NCBI RefSeq assembly: GCF_000237925.1
Contig: NW_017386033.1
Coordinates: 620,001-684,000, forward strand
Direction: 5' to 3'
DNA: 64,000 bases
From: Schistosoma mansoni
Lineage: Eukaryota; Platyhelminthes; Trematoda; Strigeidida; Schistosomatidae
Below are positions 34,401 to 47,157 of this stretch, piece after piece. The position numbers and the translations under genes were made by a program. The notes under the pieces are model-generated. The model had not been told where the DNA came from. It worked only from the letters and a program-made list of their open reading frames with translations, and made no database searches. Position 1 is the stretch's first letter; each line of letters starts with the position of its first letter.

Positions 34401-37400
34401 TTAGCTTAACGGAGAATTTATATTTCACGGTTCATTTATAATCGTCCATAATGGAGTCAGTGCGTTGCCGTAAATCAGGTTTATTATTTACATTCCCTTT
34501 TTCTAATATCCATTAGATTCTGCGATGAAATAAAACGAAATTACCCATAGAAGCTTTAAAGAATTTTACTTGTTCAGTACAATTATCTTTTTTAGCTAAG
34601 CTTTTATGACCATTGTTTAGTCGTAAAATGCAACAATGTATTATCATTTGTATTTGCATACATGAACAATTGTGATTTTAAACTAAAAAGCATAGAAACA
34701 TACAGTTTGCATAAATTAGAAAGGAACGTCATGAACAGGAAGTTAAAAATCAAAAACCAATTCTTTTCCAATGGTTTGTCCGTTAGCGAAATCCTTACCA
34801 TGGATAACCGATGTAATTCCGATACCGAGTCATACATGTTTCGAAGAATCAATCAGCTTTACATTCATATATATCTTGTTTTGATGTTTTCCCAGTCAAA
34901 GGTGAAATATCAACTGACAAACTGTGTAAACAATAAAACACCAGGTCACCTGAATCATAAGTCTGACTAACAATTTTTTTAGTGTCAAAACTTTTGAGAA
35001 CAGTTATTCAGGAATATGATTTCTATCTAATCATTCGATAAACAATATTGAAATCTTTATAAAGTCTTAATGTCTTCGTAGATAATCCAAATGTTATGAG
35101 ATCACACGCGTTATCTTCTCAAGGGAAATATTACATGTTGAAATTTACCAATATTTTTTTAAGTATCATAAAAAGTAACTTTGATTTTTATTTAACGTTT
35201 TAAAGGTATATTTTGCTGTGAGTAATTCCACATGGTAATTCTTGATCAGATATAAAGCTGCATTATATATACACGGAAAAGTAGGGTAACTGTTCATCAC
35301 CAGTGTCTGGTGATTTTTCAAAAAGGCAGAACACCACTGAATGTTTTTTGTCTCGTTGATTGGATAAAATTCGGCTAAAATGCTTCTCTTCGCTCACTTC
35401 CTTTTTTTGAAAATCAAACTTTTATTTAGCACGAAACTGCAAAATTAGGTCATGGTTGTCGAATAGGCCCTAATGTGACTATTGGTGCAGGTGTCATAAT
35501 TGAAGATGGTGTACGTATATCTAACTCAGCTATCTTTTCAAAATCAATCATTAAATCTCATTCTTGGTTAAATAATTGTATTGTTGGCTGGAGGTCAGTT
35601 GTTGGAAAATGGGTAGGTTAATTTGGTTGCAGAAATATTCTTTCCATATTAGTTTAATTGATAAATATCCTCGTTAATCTATAAAGCATTTAAGTTATCA
35701 ATCAGTTGTAAATATCTCAGTCTTACAGAAGGTCAGTCGTGACCTGACTGGCTCAGTAATAACGTTTCAGTTTGCAAAACTGGGTAATGAGGGTTTGAAT
35801 CTCATAGGGAACGTAAGTTCCATCAATACCCCAGATGGGGTTTTCCCACTAGTGACCGACTAGGTCCAGGGTGTCCTGACGAATATCTCCATCCACCTAA
35901 CATAACTATGAAATTTCCTTGCGACTCATCAATATTAACGTGTACATTTGTACTCAGTATCATCACGTTGTGAAAAATTTTGTTTGAAACACTTCATGTA
36001 CAAAATTCGATATGGTTCTTTGTTTGTATTTTGCATACTTTTATAAAAACTGAAGGTGGTTTTGTGACCATCAATCATTATTTTCCTTAATAAAGTTTGA
36101 TTTTGAATCATTATCCTAAATTTAGATACTTAGGAAATATCATTTTATATATTTATTGGAGTATAAGCTCAGTATGAAATGGGAGCATAGATTTGTGCTG
36201 TATTAATTAATTAGTCTTTACCTAGTTAATTACTTCATAATCTGCTAAAGAAATTTACACGTTTAGTAAGTTTCATCAAAATATTTTTAAACAGTAACGC
36301 TTTACTTAGCCCGTTTTCACTTAAAAGTTAATAAGGAATAGATAAGTTACATGCTTTTCACTTGAGTATCTGTACTTAAATTCGTTGACTCGGCCTTGAA
36401 CTAGTTTTTTACAGGTTCAAACCTCCCCTCCCACCAACTACGGTTTGACCAGTCAAGTAATATCACTAACCCAGTGCAGTTTATAGTATATAAATCTGTA
36501 CGTGGTAAGTTAGCTGTAGACATTTTTATTTGAAGTAAAAAAATATTCTCAGTAAGTTTCTTCAAAATCTATTCTTCAACTAGATTGAATAAGTGAATGT
36601 TATCAAGAACGAAACTACCTTTGTGCATAGTATTATAATAAAAAAATACACGTGATTCTTGAAGGATTTGGCTACGATGCTCATTTAATTCCCATAAGGT
36701 CCTCTATCTAAATCATTATAACTTATTGAGATTGAAATGCTACGTAGTACTGTAAATGTAATAAAATGAATCTGGTTTTTAATAAGTGAATAAATTCGTA
36801 ATTGGTTTTGGGACCATTTATTTTCATTCGTATATTTGCTTACTTTCACCAAACAGAAGAAAACCATGTATTTGAATAATATTTTTGCACACAAAGCTTT
36901 CATTTTCTAGCATAGTCTAGATTGCTAAGAAAAAAGCGTTTAACTTCGAAATGTCAATCAATTTATGAAAGATTATCTGAGTAATAAGTAAGCACCTTTC
37001 AGGTACGCAATGAATTAATAATGACATTAATGAATAAATTCACTAACTTATTGGCCCTACCCGTGTTGGAAACAGATGGACTCTTTTATTGGGTTATTGA
37101 AACAAATATAATGTATATTTGTACATCAAGCGATTTGTTTGAGTGTATTAGTTTGAAACATCGCATTTCCCTCGTTTCTCTTGCGTTTATACTTTTCTTT
37201 GCTTCATTTTCTAGTTTTCCTCTACCAGCGGTGTTTTCTTATTATTAGTCTGATATTATTGTATCGTACCGTCAAGTATGAGCGAACGGACCATTCTTCT
37301 CGTTTTGTGATATTTAAAATTATCTGTCTGTTTTACTTTATTTACTTACACCTGCCACTCCCAATGGAGCATAGGCCGCCCACCAGCATTCTCTAATCCA

Positions 37401-40400
37401 CTCTGTCCTGGGCCTTCCTTTCTAGTTCTATCCAACTTTTGTTCATTTTTCTCATGTCTGTCTCCATTTCTCGGCGTTATGTGTTCTTTGGTCTTCCTCT
37501 TCTCCTTTGGCCTTCAGGACTCCATGTGAGGGCTTGTCTTGTACGCAGTTGGGTGATTTCCTCAATGTGTGTCCTATCCACTTCCAGCGCTTCTTCCTGA
37601 TTTCTTCCTCCACTGGAATCTGTTTTGTTGTCTCCCACAGTCTATCTATGTAGAACAAGGATATTTTAAAATTCGAGATTATCATACTAATCACATGAAT
37701 GTTATCTACGTCTTTCTATGATATAAACGTTACAAGATAACTAGCCAATGGTGTATAAATCAGGAGACGAATACGAAGCATTGATCACGTTTATTATTGC
37801 ATCACGCACAAACCACCAAAACCGCAGGCACACGAAGCAAAAAGAATATGCGAGGGCCGATGAGCAAGCGAGCGAGTTTTTGAACCGAGTTAAAATGTAC
37901 ATATATATACACAGAAAAATGAATAAATCATCGTATCATTTAAGCGACTAACACTAAAGCTAGCAGAATGAATATGTGCTTAGGCGGCAAGCAATGCTCA
38001 AGCATACATGTTCATCCAAGTGCGACAACAATAAAGGTACAATGATATAGATAAATTGTTATTGTACGAATGACTCTGTCCGTTGAATAAGTTAACAAAA
38101 GGGCTTAACCAAATTAAATGTGAACAAACTCAAATGTACGTGATCTGCTATAGTATATGAATGGATATTGGAGCTCAAGATCTAGATAAAGATATAGAAT
38201 GAATGGATCAGCATCAATAAATCTGGTTCTAAGCAATGTCAGCCGAAACCTTCCACCATCCGTCGTGATAATTACACAGACCTCAATCAAGTGGTCTCGA
38301 CCCATCAAAATGGTTCAGATTAACAGTCCATCACTTCACAAAGTGATCCCACATCATGATTTGCCCTCATGTAGAGTCTTTTTGCATTTTTAATTTTTCA
38401 GAATTAACTTACAGGATCTATCATTTACTAACTCCGCCTGTAGCTCCTCCGGGGGCCACTGCAGGTCCCAAGCCCGGATAAAGGAGGAGGGTTGGGTATG
38501 GGGTTAGCGACCCCATCCCGTAGAAAACTGACTCGCTAAAAAAACACTAACCAGAAAAATTATCTTTCATTTACTGGATAATGAATAAATGTAATTGGCT
38601 TATTCATTTCAGAACTATCACCTCATGATAACCACTCTGAAAAGAAATGACATCAATGTTGCCAGACACAGTAATTTCATTATACTAACTTTCAAAATAA
38701 ATCATGCAAAAGGTCAACATGGACTAATCACTATGACAGTTTCGAATTTTTTAATGTACTTTTAATAAGAAAGATTGTTTAACCTCAGACTAAATATCAG
38801 TGATATTTAAGTGGTTCGTTTTTAGTATTTTGGTAACAACTTATGACCTATACTCACATTTTTTTACCAAATGATTAAGCTTTATAAGATTTTTATAACA
38901 CAATATATCGCGTTACTCTATCGACCATTACCTAATTATGGAATGAAGTCTATGCCTGATCATTGAGTTCATTGTATCATATTACTAGTCAGATTTCTTA
39001 AACTGTAGAACACTCTTTTTTTCCAGCTGAAACGAATTGTTTTTTTAAATAAAGCTAATCGATCAGTCAGCCACAAATAACATAGGACCCGGAACAGATA
39101 TGGACTAGCACAATTCTTATTAGAATATCCAATGGGAATCGACAGTTTAAATGGAGAAGCTAGAAAAGTAATTCCAAAGATAGCGAAAAACTACACTTAC
39201 CAAAGATATGTTGGAAAGTACGCATCAAATTTTAAGAAGAAAGGTATAAACTAATATTGGACAGGAAAACAATGCATAACTGCTTTTATTTTGGCCCGTA
39301 TTGTCCAAGGTTTCCAACCACTGACTAAGATGCTTGGGTTGCTCCAAATTAGGGAGTTTACATCTTTCAATGTACAGATCAGACTAACCATTAGATACCC
39401 GATTGACTAATCCCATATGTTATTTAAGTCACTCTAGCCGTTTTCCAGTCTACTCGTATACTACTGAACGATATTGCATATGGAGTTTGTTGGTGGTTGA
39501 ATATTGTGTAATTCAGGTCTTAACCACTTTAGTCTGTAAATGTTCACAGCCTTATCAATCAATTGACTTTATATGCCCAGCATATTTTTCACTTAACTCT
39601 CAAAGTGCTCATCTAATAGTCCCATTGTACATGGACAGTGATCATAGAATAATAATGAATTTGATATACAATACCTTTTTTGAATAAACCTAACGTATCA
39701 GGATTAAGATATGTATATTTCTTAATGCTGAGTGATCGTTCTAGCATTTCGATAAGTTATTGTTCACAGTATTGTTTGAATCTTATCTCTCTGTTGATAT
39801 AATTAAAATATCAGCTAAAAATTATACTTGGAATATTAGCTAGCAGTCCAATCAAAGACATGCTTGTCATCCTATTTGGGATTTATCAACTAGGTGTATT
39901 TTTATCCAATCGCATTGACTAACAGAGACTAATTAAACATAGTCTTCAAATATAAGCAGTGAAAAACTTAAAACCCTTCTAAAAATAGAACATTAAATAT
40001 CACAGTTTTTCACCATAATACTGTTTTGTACAAATTTCTTTACACAAGTTTCCCCAAACTAATGTGATATTATTACTCAAAAGATTTTTTACATTAAAGT
40101 TCTAGAGGTAATTTATTCTACTGATATATTTAATGTATCTTCTGCCTGAAATAAAATATATCATTCGTGTATGTAAGTGAATTTGTCAAACAAGAATAGT
40201 ATTTGTCACTTGTTATCAAAAATTGAAATATTGACATGTAATTCTTGTCTTTAAAAAATGTTCATATCGTTTCTTCAACAACTATCGGGGGATTAGTCTA
40301 CTTCAAATTGCATCCAAACTGTTGGCTTCTGTCATACCTTGTAGATTGTTCAAAACCCGAGAAAGATTGACTGACGAGGAGCAGGCTGGTTTTCATTCTG

Positions 40401-41639
40401 TTTGAGGATGCATTGATCATATCTTCACCCTCCACCAAATGTTAGAACACCACCATACTTATTTCAGGCCAACAATTGTAGTGTTTCTTGACCTTAGGGC
40501 CGCTTTCGATTCGTCGGACAGGACTGTTCTCTGGGATTGTCTATTGAAGGGTGTGCTTGAAAAGTTTATTAACTTCTTGAAATCCCTATATACAAACACC
40601 TCAGGCAGAGTGAGGGCATACAACCACCTCTTTATTGTTCTATCCAAGTAGTGGTGTTAGACAAGGTTGCCCAATATCACCACTCCTCTTCAACTCCGCC
40701 ATCGACTACGTTCTGGAAACAGCTCTGATGGATGTAGGTAATGGTGATGTGGATCTGTTGCCTGGAGAGACTTTCCGACATTGGGTATGCAGATGATATT
40801 GTCTTACCATGTGATGATACCCAAGCCATGCAATCCGCACTTAATCATTGACACTCAGTGTCTGTGGGTGTGGTATGTGTTTTGCACCTTTAGAGTGCAA
40901 AGTACCTTCACAAGACTAGCAGAACGGAGCACCTGCACTAACTCTGGGTAGTGAAGTTCGTGTATCTGGGTAGCTGCGTAAGTGCTGGTGGTGGCGTGAC
41001 AAATAAGATTAATTCACGTATAATGAGAGCCAGCGACGCTTATGCCAATCAAGGCCATCTTTGGTGCCTTTGTGATGTTAGTCTGGTTATAAAGGTCGTA
41101 TCTACAACGAGTTGGTGGGAGAGGTTTCGCTCTATGCTTATGAAACCTAGCTCGTTCGAGTTGTCTCCGAAAGATTGCTGACGTCCAGTTGCAACACCAT
41201 CTCATTAGTGCAGAGATTCGGCATCGTGTGTTCGGTCACAGAGACGATAATTCGGTTGGTGTCACTATTTTAAAATATCGACTTCAGTGGCTTAGACATG
41301 TCCTACGAATGTCGGCCCATAGAATTCCACGTCGTGCATTATTTTCCGACGCTGGGACCGGTTTGAAAAAGCGGAGAGGTGGTCAGTGTATGACATGGTG
41401 TCGTAGTATGAGAGAAAGCTGTATAGAACTGGCTTCTGTTCGTCCGTCATGACTCTCTGGTTGGGGTTTTAGAGATGATGCAGCATAGTGGCTTCAGACG
41501 TTGTCAGATATGACTCAAAATAGAAGACAGTGGCGATTCTGCTGTGACTTTCTTTTACTTTCTTGATAAAAGTGAACGTAACTTCTTTAACTGAAAAAAT
41601 TCTTCCTGGTTGTGTCTTTACTAACTGAACTGTTTCTCC

Positions 41640-41685
<46 letters not shown>

Positions 41686-42086
41686 TCATCCTCATACTCC
41701 AATTTCTGTTCGTTGTTGTTTTTATTTTTCACTATACTCACTTTACATTCTCTGTCTCTGTTATTGTGTGGCACATATGTACTTGGTTGGCACTTGTACT
41801 AATGTTTATGTGTTCAAATAAATAAACATTCAAATTAAGTAGTATGTATTGAATATTAGAATAGGTGAATAACGTTATAAATGAGTATTTATTTGTAATA
41901 ATAATTATTACTACTTTTATAGCTTATGAAATTTTATTTGTATTTTTTTCGTAGGTAAGAATGGAAAATGTTACAGTTCTAGGAGAAGATGTATCTGTGA
42001 AAGATGAACTCTTTCTCAATGGAGCACTTGTTCTTCCCCATAATTTAATATCAAAATCTGTTTCTGAACCACACATAATTATGTAA
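28401..42086 (+). CDS. GMPPB: Mannose-1-phosphate guanylyltransferase beta, complete, nine exons
   Basis: Makes GDP-mannose from mannose-1-phosphate and GTP in the cytosol, feeding N-glycosylation, O-mannosylation and GPI anchors. Exons: 28401-28529, 28568-28648, 28684-28744, 28784-28920, 28954-29112, 29145-29223, 32138-32265, 35430-35612, 41955-42086. Phases agree throughout and give 362 codons (human GMPPB has 360). The nucleotidyltransferase signature [13 protein letters not shown] is at residues 8-20, [14 protein letters not shown] follows (metal-binding Asp), then [25 protein letters not shown] and a left-handed beta-helix C-terminal part with hexapeptide-like repeats ([16 protein letters not shown]), ending SEPHIIM. 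Introns 1-5 are 38, 35, 39, 33 and 32 bp; introns 6-8 are 2.9, 3.2 and 6.3 kb and hold SINEs and LINEs. The third intron seems to use a GC donor. No inactivating change is seen. Confidence 0.95.
30540..30680 (-). mobile_element. tRNA-derived SINE relic in GMPPB intron 6
   Basis: The reverse complement gives AGCTTGGTGGTTAAGGAG (A-box-like) and, about 30 bases later, CCAGGTTTAAACCCC (B-box-like). Order, spacing and strand fit a tRNA-headed SINE. Antisense to GMPPB. Confidence 0.5.
32680..32790 (+). mobile_element. tRNA-like SINE relic in GMPPB intron 7
   Basis: GAATAGCTCAGTACTAACGT looks like the D-arm/A-box region of a tRNA, and GGAATCAAACTCGTC lies where a B box should be. The body downstream is short and unassigned. 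Confidence 0.45.
33745..33895 (-). mobile_element. Hammerhead SINE (Sm-alpha type), core-deleted copy
   Basis: Reverse complement: a tRNA-like head with B box CTGGGTTCAAGTCTC, then GTCTAGGTACGTCC and GGACGAAACGCGCG, followed by a 3' strand like ATTCCACTGCTAGCC. These are the tRNA head and hammerhead region of schistosome Sm-alpha SINEs. The first catalytic strand (CTGATGA and flanks) is deleted, while the GAAA strand is kept. The element should not self-cleave. Confidence 0.7.
33930..34130 (+). mobile_element. Hammerhead SINE (Sm-alpha type), decayed core
   Basis: tRNA-like head (ACTCAGTAGCTACGTAGATT, then B box CTGGGTTCAAGTTCC), followed by the hammerhead segment at 34041-34110: ATACATCTAGCCGACGATCC, then ATAGGACAAAGTGTGCGTCC and TTCCACTGCTAACG. 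Against the consensus CTGATGA...GAAA, U4 is C (CCGACGA) and G12 is A (CAAA), so catalysis should be lost. It lies back to back with the minus-strand copy at 33745-33895. Confidence 0.7.
35740..35905 (+). mobile_element. tRNA-derived SINE in GMPPB intron 8
   Basis: GACTGGCTCAGTAATAACGT (A-box-like) is followed 45 bases later by GAGGGTTTGAATCTCAT (B-box-like), then a GGGAACGTAAGTTCCATC body with ACCCCAGATGGGGTTTTCCC, a short inverted repeat. A different body from the hammerhead SINEs. Confidence 0.55.
36375..36485 (+). mobile_element. tRNA-like SINE relic in GMPPB intron 8
   Basis: GTTGACTCGGCCTTGAACTA, then ACAGGTTCAAACCTCCCC gives A- and B-box-like text in the right order, with CACCAACTACGGTTTGACCA after it. 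Decayed. Confidence 0.45.
37340..37655 (-). mobile_element. RTE LINE 3'-end fragment in GMPPB intron 8
   Basis: On the minus strand it encodes the RTE C terminus ([20 protein letters not shown]) and ends with the shared ATGCTCC...AGGTGTAAGTA terminus at about 37340. It matches the 3' ends at 1531, 53735, 54190 and 61618. 5'-truncated and frame-broken. Confidence 0.8.
38435..38565 (+). mobile_element. Solo RTE 5'-leader fragment in GMPPB intron 8
   Basis: GTAGCTCCTCCGGGGGCCAC ... TTGGGTATGGGGTTAGCGAC ... GACTCGCTAAAAAAACACTA is the reverse complement, with differences, of 49030-49165, which lies just upstream of the RTE endonuclease region at 47.2-48.96 kb. So this is leader sequence without the following coding part, unusual for a LINE that normally loses its 5' end first. 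Confidence 0.6.
40270..41826 (+). mobile_element. LINE copy of the SR3/Perere-3-like family, decayed, in GMPPB intron 8
   Basis: Follows the LINE at 15.3-17.6 kb almost step by step from the NNYRGISLL region to the 3' tail: [20 protein letters not shown] at 40478-40537, [15 protein letters not shown] near 40960, [20 protein letters not shown] near 41230. It has many frame changes and an RT active-site region spread over different frames, hence dead and older than the 15.3 kb copy. An (ATT)n run of 44 bp sits in its 3' UTR (41641-41684), and the tail ends TTCAAATAAATAAAC. Confidence 0.88.
41641..41684. repeat. (ATT)n microsatellite inside a LINE 3' UTR
   Basis: About 14.7 units of ATT within the LINE copy. 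The intact LINE at 17.5 kb has ATTATTTTG at the corresponding place, so the run expanded after insertion. Confidence 0.9.
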
Positions 42087-42207
42087 TCTAATTTTTATTG
42101 TTTGTAGTAAATCTAGTTTATTGTGTATGATACTTGTCATTTTGTAAAACATTTTGATTTAGTTATCAGTTTCTGTGAATTTGTGAACACTTTAAACAGT
42201 GCCCTGT

Positions 42208-42213
42208 AATAAA
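42208..42213 (+). terminator. Polyadenylation signal of GMPPB
   Basis: AATAAA 122 bp after the GMPPB stop codon, the first such hexamer downstream. Confidence 0.7.
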
Positions 42214-44520
42214 ATATTTCAAACTTGTTGCAATTTTATGTATTTTCATGGAATCTAGATCATAGCTTTTAATATCTTAAGAATTCTTAAACCTCTTATA
42301 CCCTCCTAGCTGATGCTTAACTTTCATTGATGTTTTTATGCTGTCTAACTATGATTACTGATTTGGTGGGCCTTCTTTCTAATTATATGCAAAAGTTTTA
42401 AGGAAGACCATAGAATTTAGTTCGTTTTGTTAACATGGAGATTTTTTTCCACTTTCAGTGAGTATTTTGTTACAGTGATCATCTTTTCTTCCATAATATT
42501 CGAAACAATGATCCTTCAGATTTGTATGAGAAGAGAGATAATTGAATTTCTATTCCTGTGAGGGATGAAAATCAAGAACGTTACTGTTTGGTTTATTAAC
42601 TTCCACAAGTTGGTTGGCTCTTCAGTATGTTGTACTCCATGCTTTTCCAGATAGAATACATGGTTTCTATTTAGTAAAACATTAACATAAGGAGAATCAA
42701 AGTCAAACAGTATAAAAAATATCTCGTACGTATCCCCATCTTACATGTAGCAGACCAAAGTGTTTTACAGGCAATAAATAGAGATTTGTCACCTGACGAA
42801 ATGTAAGAGTTTGGTCACCCATAATCGAAATATGTAGAGAACTGGGTGATAAGAGAATTCAGTCTTTGGTTGGTTTGGAGCGCCCTGGTATAGTTGTAGT
42901 TCAAAGTTTTCATAACAAATAGTCGTTATTCTTCAGGAGTTTCAATTAAATGTGATGTAGACACTTCAATCTTGTTTCGCTAGTCACTAGGTCTGAAGAA
43001 CTAAATTACTGATGTAGACGTTTTAGTCATTCATAAACACACTTGTAACTTTTTGAGGATGTATCATTAGTCAGTCATCTGTTAGTTTTATATAGTTAGA
43101 GTTGTTTTCTTTACTCTTTTATTAAATTATCGTGAACCTTTCATTCTATATTAAAATATCGATTGAATCAATCGAAGATGATAGATTTGAAGCTCTGTAA
43201 TTCATGGTCAGAAACAGAGATGATATAGGTCTGATTGACCAAATATCCTAACTCACTATGTGTACCTCATTCTACTGGTGTAGAATAATTAGGCGGCTTA
43301 TCAACAGTTGGTTGGCACTGTTTACTATTCCGTCCAATATTTAGCATTAACAAATACGATTACTAAGTTCCGAATTTCTTAACAATCATCAAACACATTT
43401 GAAAATATATATAATCAAATAATAATGGGTTTTAACTTCTTTAAAATCTATTGTCTTTAATTCACAAGACAACAGGAAGAATACGTAAGAAATGGAAAGT
43501 GAACAAAGTCTTTCATTAAGTTTAGTTGGAATTGATTGATAACTTAAAACCAAAACAAGGCAGGAAACGCAAAGTTCTGCTTGTTAATCAAATTGTTTAA
43601 ATTGAGATCGCGAATCGATCTAAGTTAGACAACCATTGAAAATCCGGAAGCAATCGATGGCCACTTTGTCTTCAGCAGTGCGCATCTACAACCTAGCAAA
43701 CAGAAACAATGGTTTCAATCAGTTTATTTCAGTCTAATTGTAAAGTCTTAGTCTAATGATTTAAAGGAATTGAATGTAATGAAAACGATCAGTAATTAAT
43801 TAAAATTAACCTGATCTCACAATTCTATTAATATTGAAATTCTTCGTTTCAGTGGTATAAAAATGCGTTATCTCTAAATTATTAGTGTCATCATCGACTT
43901 CTTAACATTTCCAAATATATTTGATACAAAAGAAGAAATTAAGACAAGATATATTCCATTTGAGGTAAACGAGAAAAGTCAGTTTAGTTTGTTCAAGATA
44001 ATGACTTAATATTCGCACGAATTCTGTTACGATAAATAGTTTATTTAGCATATCAAAGTAGTTTATAGGTTATTATTTGTTCAGTCCAAATTCTAATCAA
44101 TTCATGGGGTATAATAATCTGTTCACAATTCCACACATAATTATACTTACTGAGGCGATAGTCAATTATGTATTCGTATTATGATAAATGATTTCAACAT
44201 ATCGAGCATAAAATGAAATATAACGTCTAAGTTTATTTAAATGTTGTCGAGCTATTACAACATAAAAATCAAATAATATCGATATCAGAGCTTGTGGAAT
44301 CAGTCTAGATGAATAGAAGATGTATCTTGCAGCTAAGAGATTTATTGAAATTTCAATTCTTAACAATATTCGAGTTAATTACACTTTATAACATAATGAA
44401 AGCTTGGCAGATCAAATATCTATATCTAAACATGAATTTGAACTGAAAGCGCTAGTTAAAGTATTTTGTTTTGGATTTAACGTACGTCGAATCTTCAAAA
44501 TTATCTTAAGATATGGAAAA
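42214..44520. other. Intergenic sequence, no gene seen
   Basis: About 2.3 kb downstream of GMPPB. AT-rich, without recognisable exons, LINE coding text or SINE heads. The open stretch at 44166-44366 (minus) has no recognisable features. Confidence 0.45.
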
Positions 44521-44524
44521 TGAA

Positions 44525-45065
44525 ACAAATCTGTTTACTGCCAAATGTTCCCCCAAATGTCCTGGTACGGCTGAGAGTGAGTAGAGTCCGCTCTCCCTCT
44601 CATAATGCTCTCACATGGCCACGCGTACATAGCCTTTGCCAGGGAAGTCCTTCTCACTGAGCGGGTACTTTTTACGAAATTGAGAGGACGAAAGACGAAT
44701 GTCCGGCGCTTTAACCGGGTTGGTGGACACGGAAAGTTCATCTAGGGGAGTTGAAAAACCCTGCTTCCAAATCAATGGTGCACATGGGCTCCAGTATCCT
44801 GAGGGAACAAATGGCGTATGAATCAATCGTTGGTTACCGGCTACCATAGGACTGCATCTCCTTACGATGCTCCACTGCCTTGTAGATTAGGCCTTTAGGT
44901 CAAAGGCTCCGGGTGTGGCCCCCTAAGAAAACCACCTGCTTCAGTCTGGGCACCTGGACAGTATCACAGCCCTCACACAAATCAAATGAGATTTGTGCGG
45001 TGCATATATATTTGGTGCCCCCTTGTACTAATATTTATGTGTTTAAATAAAATAAGTAAATAAGT
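44525..45065 (+). mobile_element. Non-coding LINE-tailed element, copy 1
   Basis: Starts near ACTGCCAAATGTTCCCCCAA, continues through a GC-richer body (CTCACTGAGCGGGTACTTTT, CCATAGGACTGCATCTCCTT) and ends with TTGGTGCCCCCTTGTACTAA and an AATAAAATAAGTAAATAAG tail. The tail matches the 3' end of the LINE at 15.3-17.6 kb, while the body does not resemble that LINE's coding region and has no long frame. It could be a non-autonomous partner using the LINE machinery, or a leader-plus-tail deletion derivative. A second copy lies inverted at 54.0-55.2 kb. Confidence 0.65.
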
Positions 45066-45464
45066 ACTGTCAAATGTAAAACAGTGGCATCTAAGTTTTT
45101 GGAATAATCTTTCATGAGATGACTTATGTGATATATTTAAAGAATCTCAAATCAATTAAACTTTTCTTATAGATCATTCTTTTTAATAAGCATGAGTTTT
45201 CTAAATCTTATTTTTTAATCACGAGAATTATTTCAGAATAAAACCTAATAAATATGATTGAATGGAGAAGCTTACCCATAGCGTTGTGCTCAAAAAGATA
45301 TTTTCATGAAATTGTATAAAAACAGACTGTAATTCAAACTGCATGTTAACAAGAAATCATTTTACATATTAAAGTCAATTATAATTTATAAATGTTATTA
45401 CCAGTACTACAATCTAATAGTTTTGTAGTACATGTACTCAGAGAAAGTGATTTAGTATATTTCT

Positions 45465-46975
45465 TCATATTCCCTTCAGGATCCCATGTAAAGGCTAACC
45501 TTATGATGCAGTTTGATGATTTCCTCAATATATGTCTTATCCACTTCCAACGTCGTTTTCTTATTTCCTATTCAGATGGAAGTTAGTTTGTTCTCCCCCA
45601 CAGTACAGTAGGCTGTTGCTTATGGTATCCAACCAACGGATATTCAGTGTCTTGTGTAGACAATTGTTTGTAAATACTTGTGTGCTTTTGATGACGGTTG
45701 TAGGAGTTCTCGAAACTTCAGTTCCGTACAGTAGAACTGTCTTGACGTTCGAATTGAAGATTCAGACTTATGTTGGCTGACAGTTGTTTTGAGTTTCACA
45801 TGTTCTTCAACTGCAGGAATGCTGTCCTTGCTTTGCTAATATTTGCCTTTACGCCTGCAGCAGATCCTTCACGTACATCGATGATGCTTCCCAGATATGT
45901 ATAACTTCCCACCTCTTCCAAAGTTTCTTCATCAAGTATTATTGGGTTGGTGTTCTCCGTGTTGTATTTAAGGATCTTGCTTTTTCCTTTGTGTATGTTG
46001 AGGCCTACTGATGCAGAGGCTTCTGATACATTGGTTGTCTTCATCTGCATTTGTTCGTGTGTATGGGATAGAAGGAATAGGTCATCTGCGAAGTCCGATT
46101 CGTCTAGTCGCATCCAAATTGTCCATTTTATTCCGTGCCTCCCGTCAGATGTGAAGGTATTCATAATCCAGTCAACCACCAGAAGAAAGAGAGGGCGAGA
46201 TTAAGCAGCCTTTTCTGACTACGGTCCTCACTTGGAATGCATCTGTCAGCTGTCCTCCATGCACCACTTTGCACTGTAATCCGTCGTACGAATTCCAGAC
46301 GATTTTGACGATCTTCTCAGCTACTCACTCCGTAGTGTCAAAGAAGATTTCCACAAGGTCTTCCTATCCGCACTGTCAAATGTTTACTCATAGTCACCGA
46401 AGTTGATGTGTAAGGACGAGTTCCATTCAATTGATTGTTCAGCGATGATCCGTAGTGTTGCTATTTGGTCTGTGTACGATCGGTCCTTAAGGAATCCGGT
46501 TTGCTGATCTCGAAGTTGGGAGTCTACTGAGTCTTTCATCCGGTTCACTAACACGGTTGAAAACTTTTCTTGATACTGAAAGTAGTGTGATGCCTCTGTG
46601 GTTCTCACATTTGCTCAGATCTCCTATGTTCGGTATCTTCATGAGGTATCCTTCTTTCAAGTCTGTTGATGGTACTTGTTCTCCTTCCCAAATCTTGTTG
46701 AGTAGAATGTGGAACATGTTTGCAGTTGTTTCTGTGTCTAACTTCAGTGCTTCGTTGATATATTGTCAGATCCTGCAGCTTTCCCACTCTTGATTTGTCT
46801 GATGGTCAACCTGAATTCTTCCGTCGTTGGCGGAGTGACATTTATGGGAAAGTCCGTGAGTGCTGCTTCGATGTCCAGTGAATTCAATGCAGCAGGTCTA
46901 TTCAAGAGTTCCTCAAAGCATTCTGTTCATCTGCTCCTCTGTCCTCGAATTTCAATGATTGTCTTATTTTCTGGT
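45465..46975 (-). mobile_element. RTE LINE copy, RT half
   Basis: On the minus strand: NVTPPTTEEF and KSGKAAGSDN linker text near 46800-46900, KDSVDSQLRDQQTGFLKDRS near 46500, FADDLFLLSHTHEQM near 46080, [20 protein letters not shown] and a thumb motif YTYLGSIIDVREG near 45900, then the C-terminal part to 45465. The last 200 bp of the element are missing. Frames are broken several times. It overlaps in content with the copy at 47158-49165, so the two are separate insertions in the same orientation and not one element. Confidence 0.82.
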
Positions 46976-47157
46976 GATAAAACTGTTTTTCACACAAATT
47001 TTTTATAACTCAGTTGGTTCTTTTCGTGTGTTGTTATGCTATTTATTAATATTCAGTAGTTTGAATCAGCTCAACCATTTTTATGGGCTGTAAGTTGTTT
47101 GATATATTTCCATGTCACAATCAGACAAATATCCTATCCATCATTTGTTTTGGTGCC

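Noticed and set aside
34662-34970. 102-codon open frame in GMPPB intron 7
   Set aside because: No recognisable motif, AT-rich codon use, no splice context, and overlapping open frame on the other strand. Probably chance.
41612-41821. Leucine-rich open frame
   Set aside because: Translation of an ATT microsatellite in a LINE 3' UTR.
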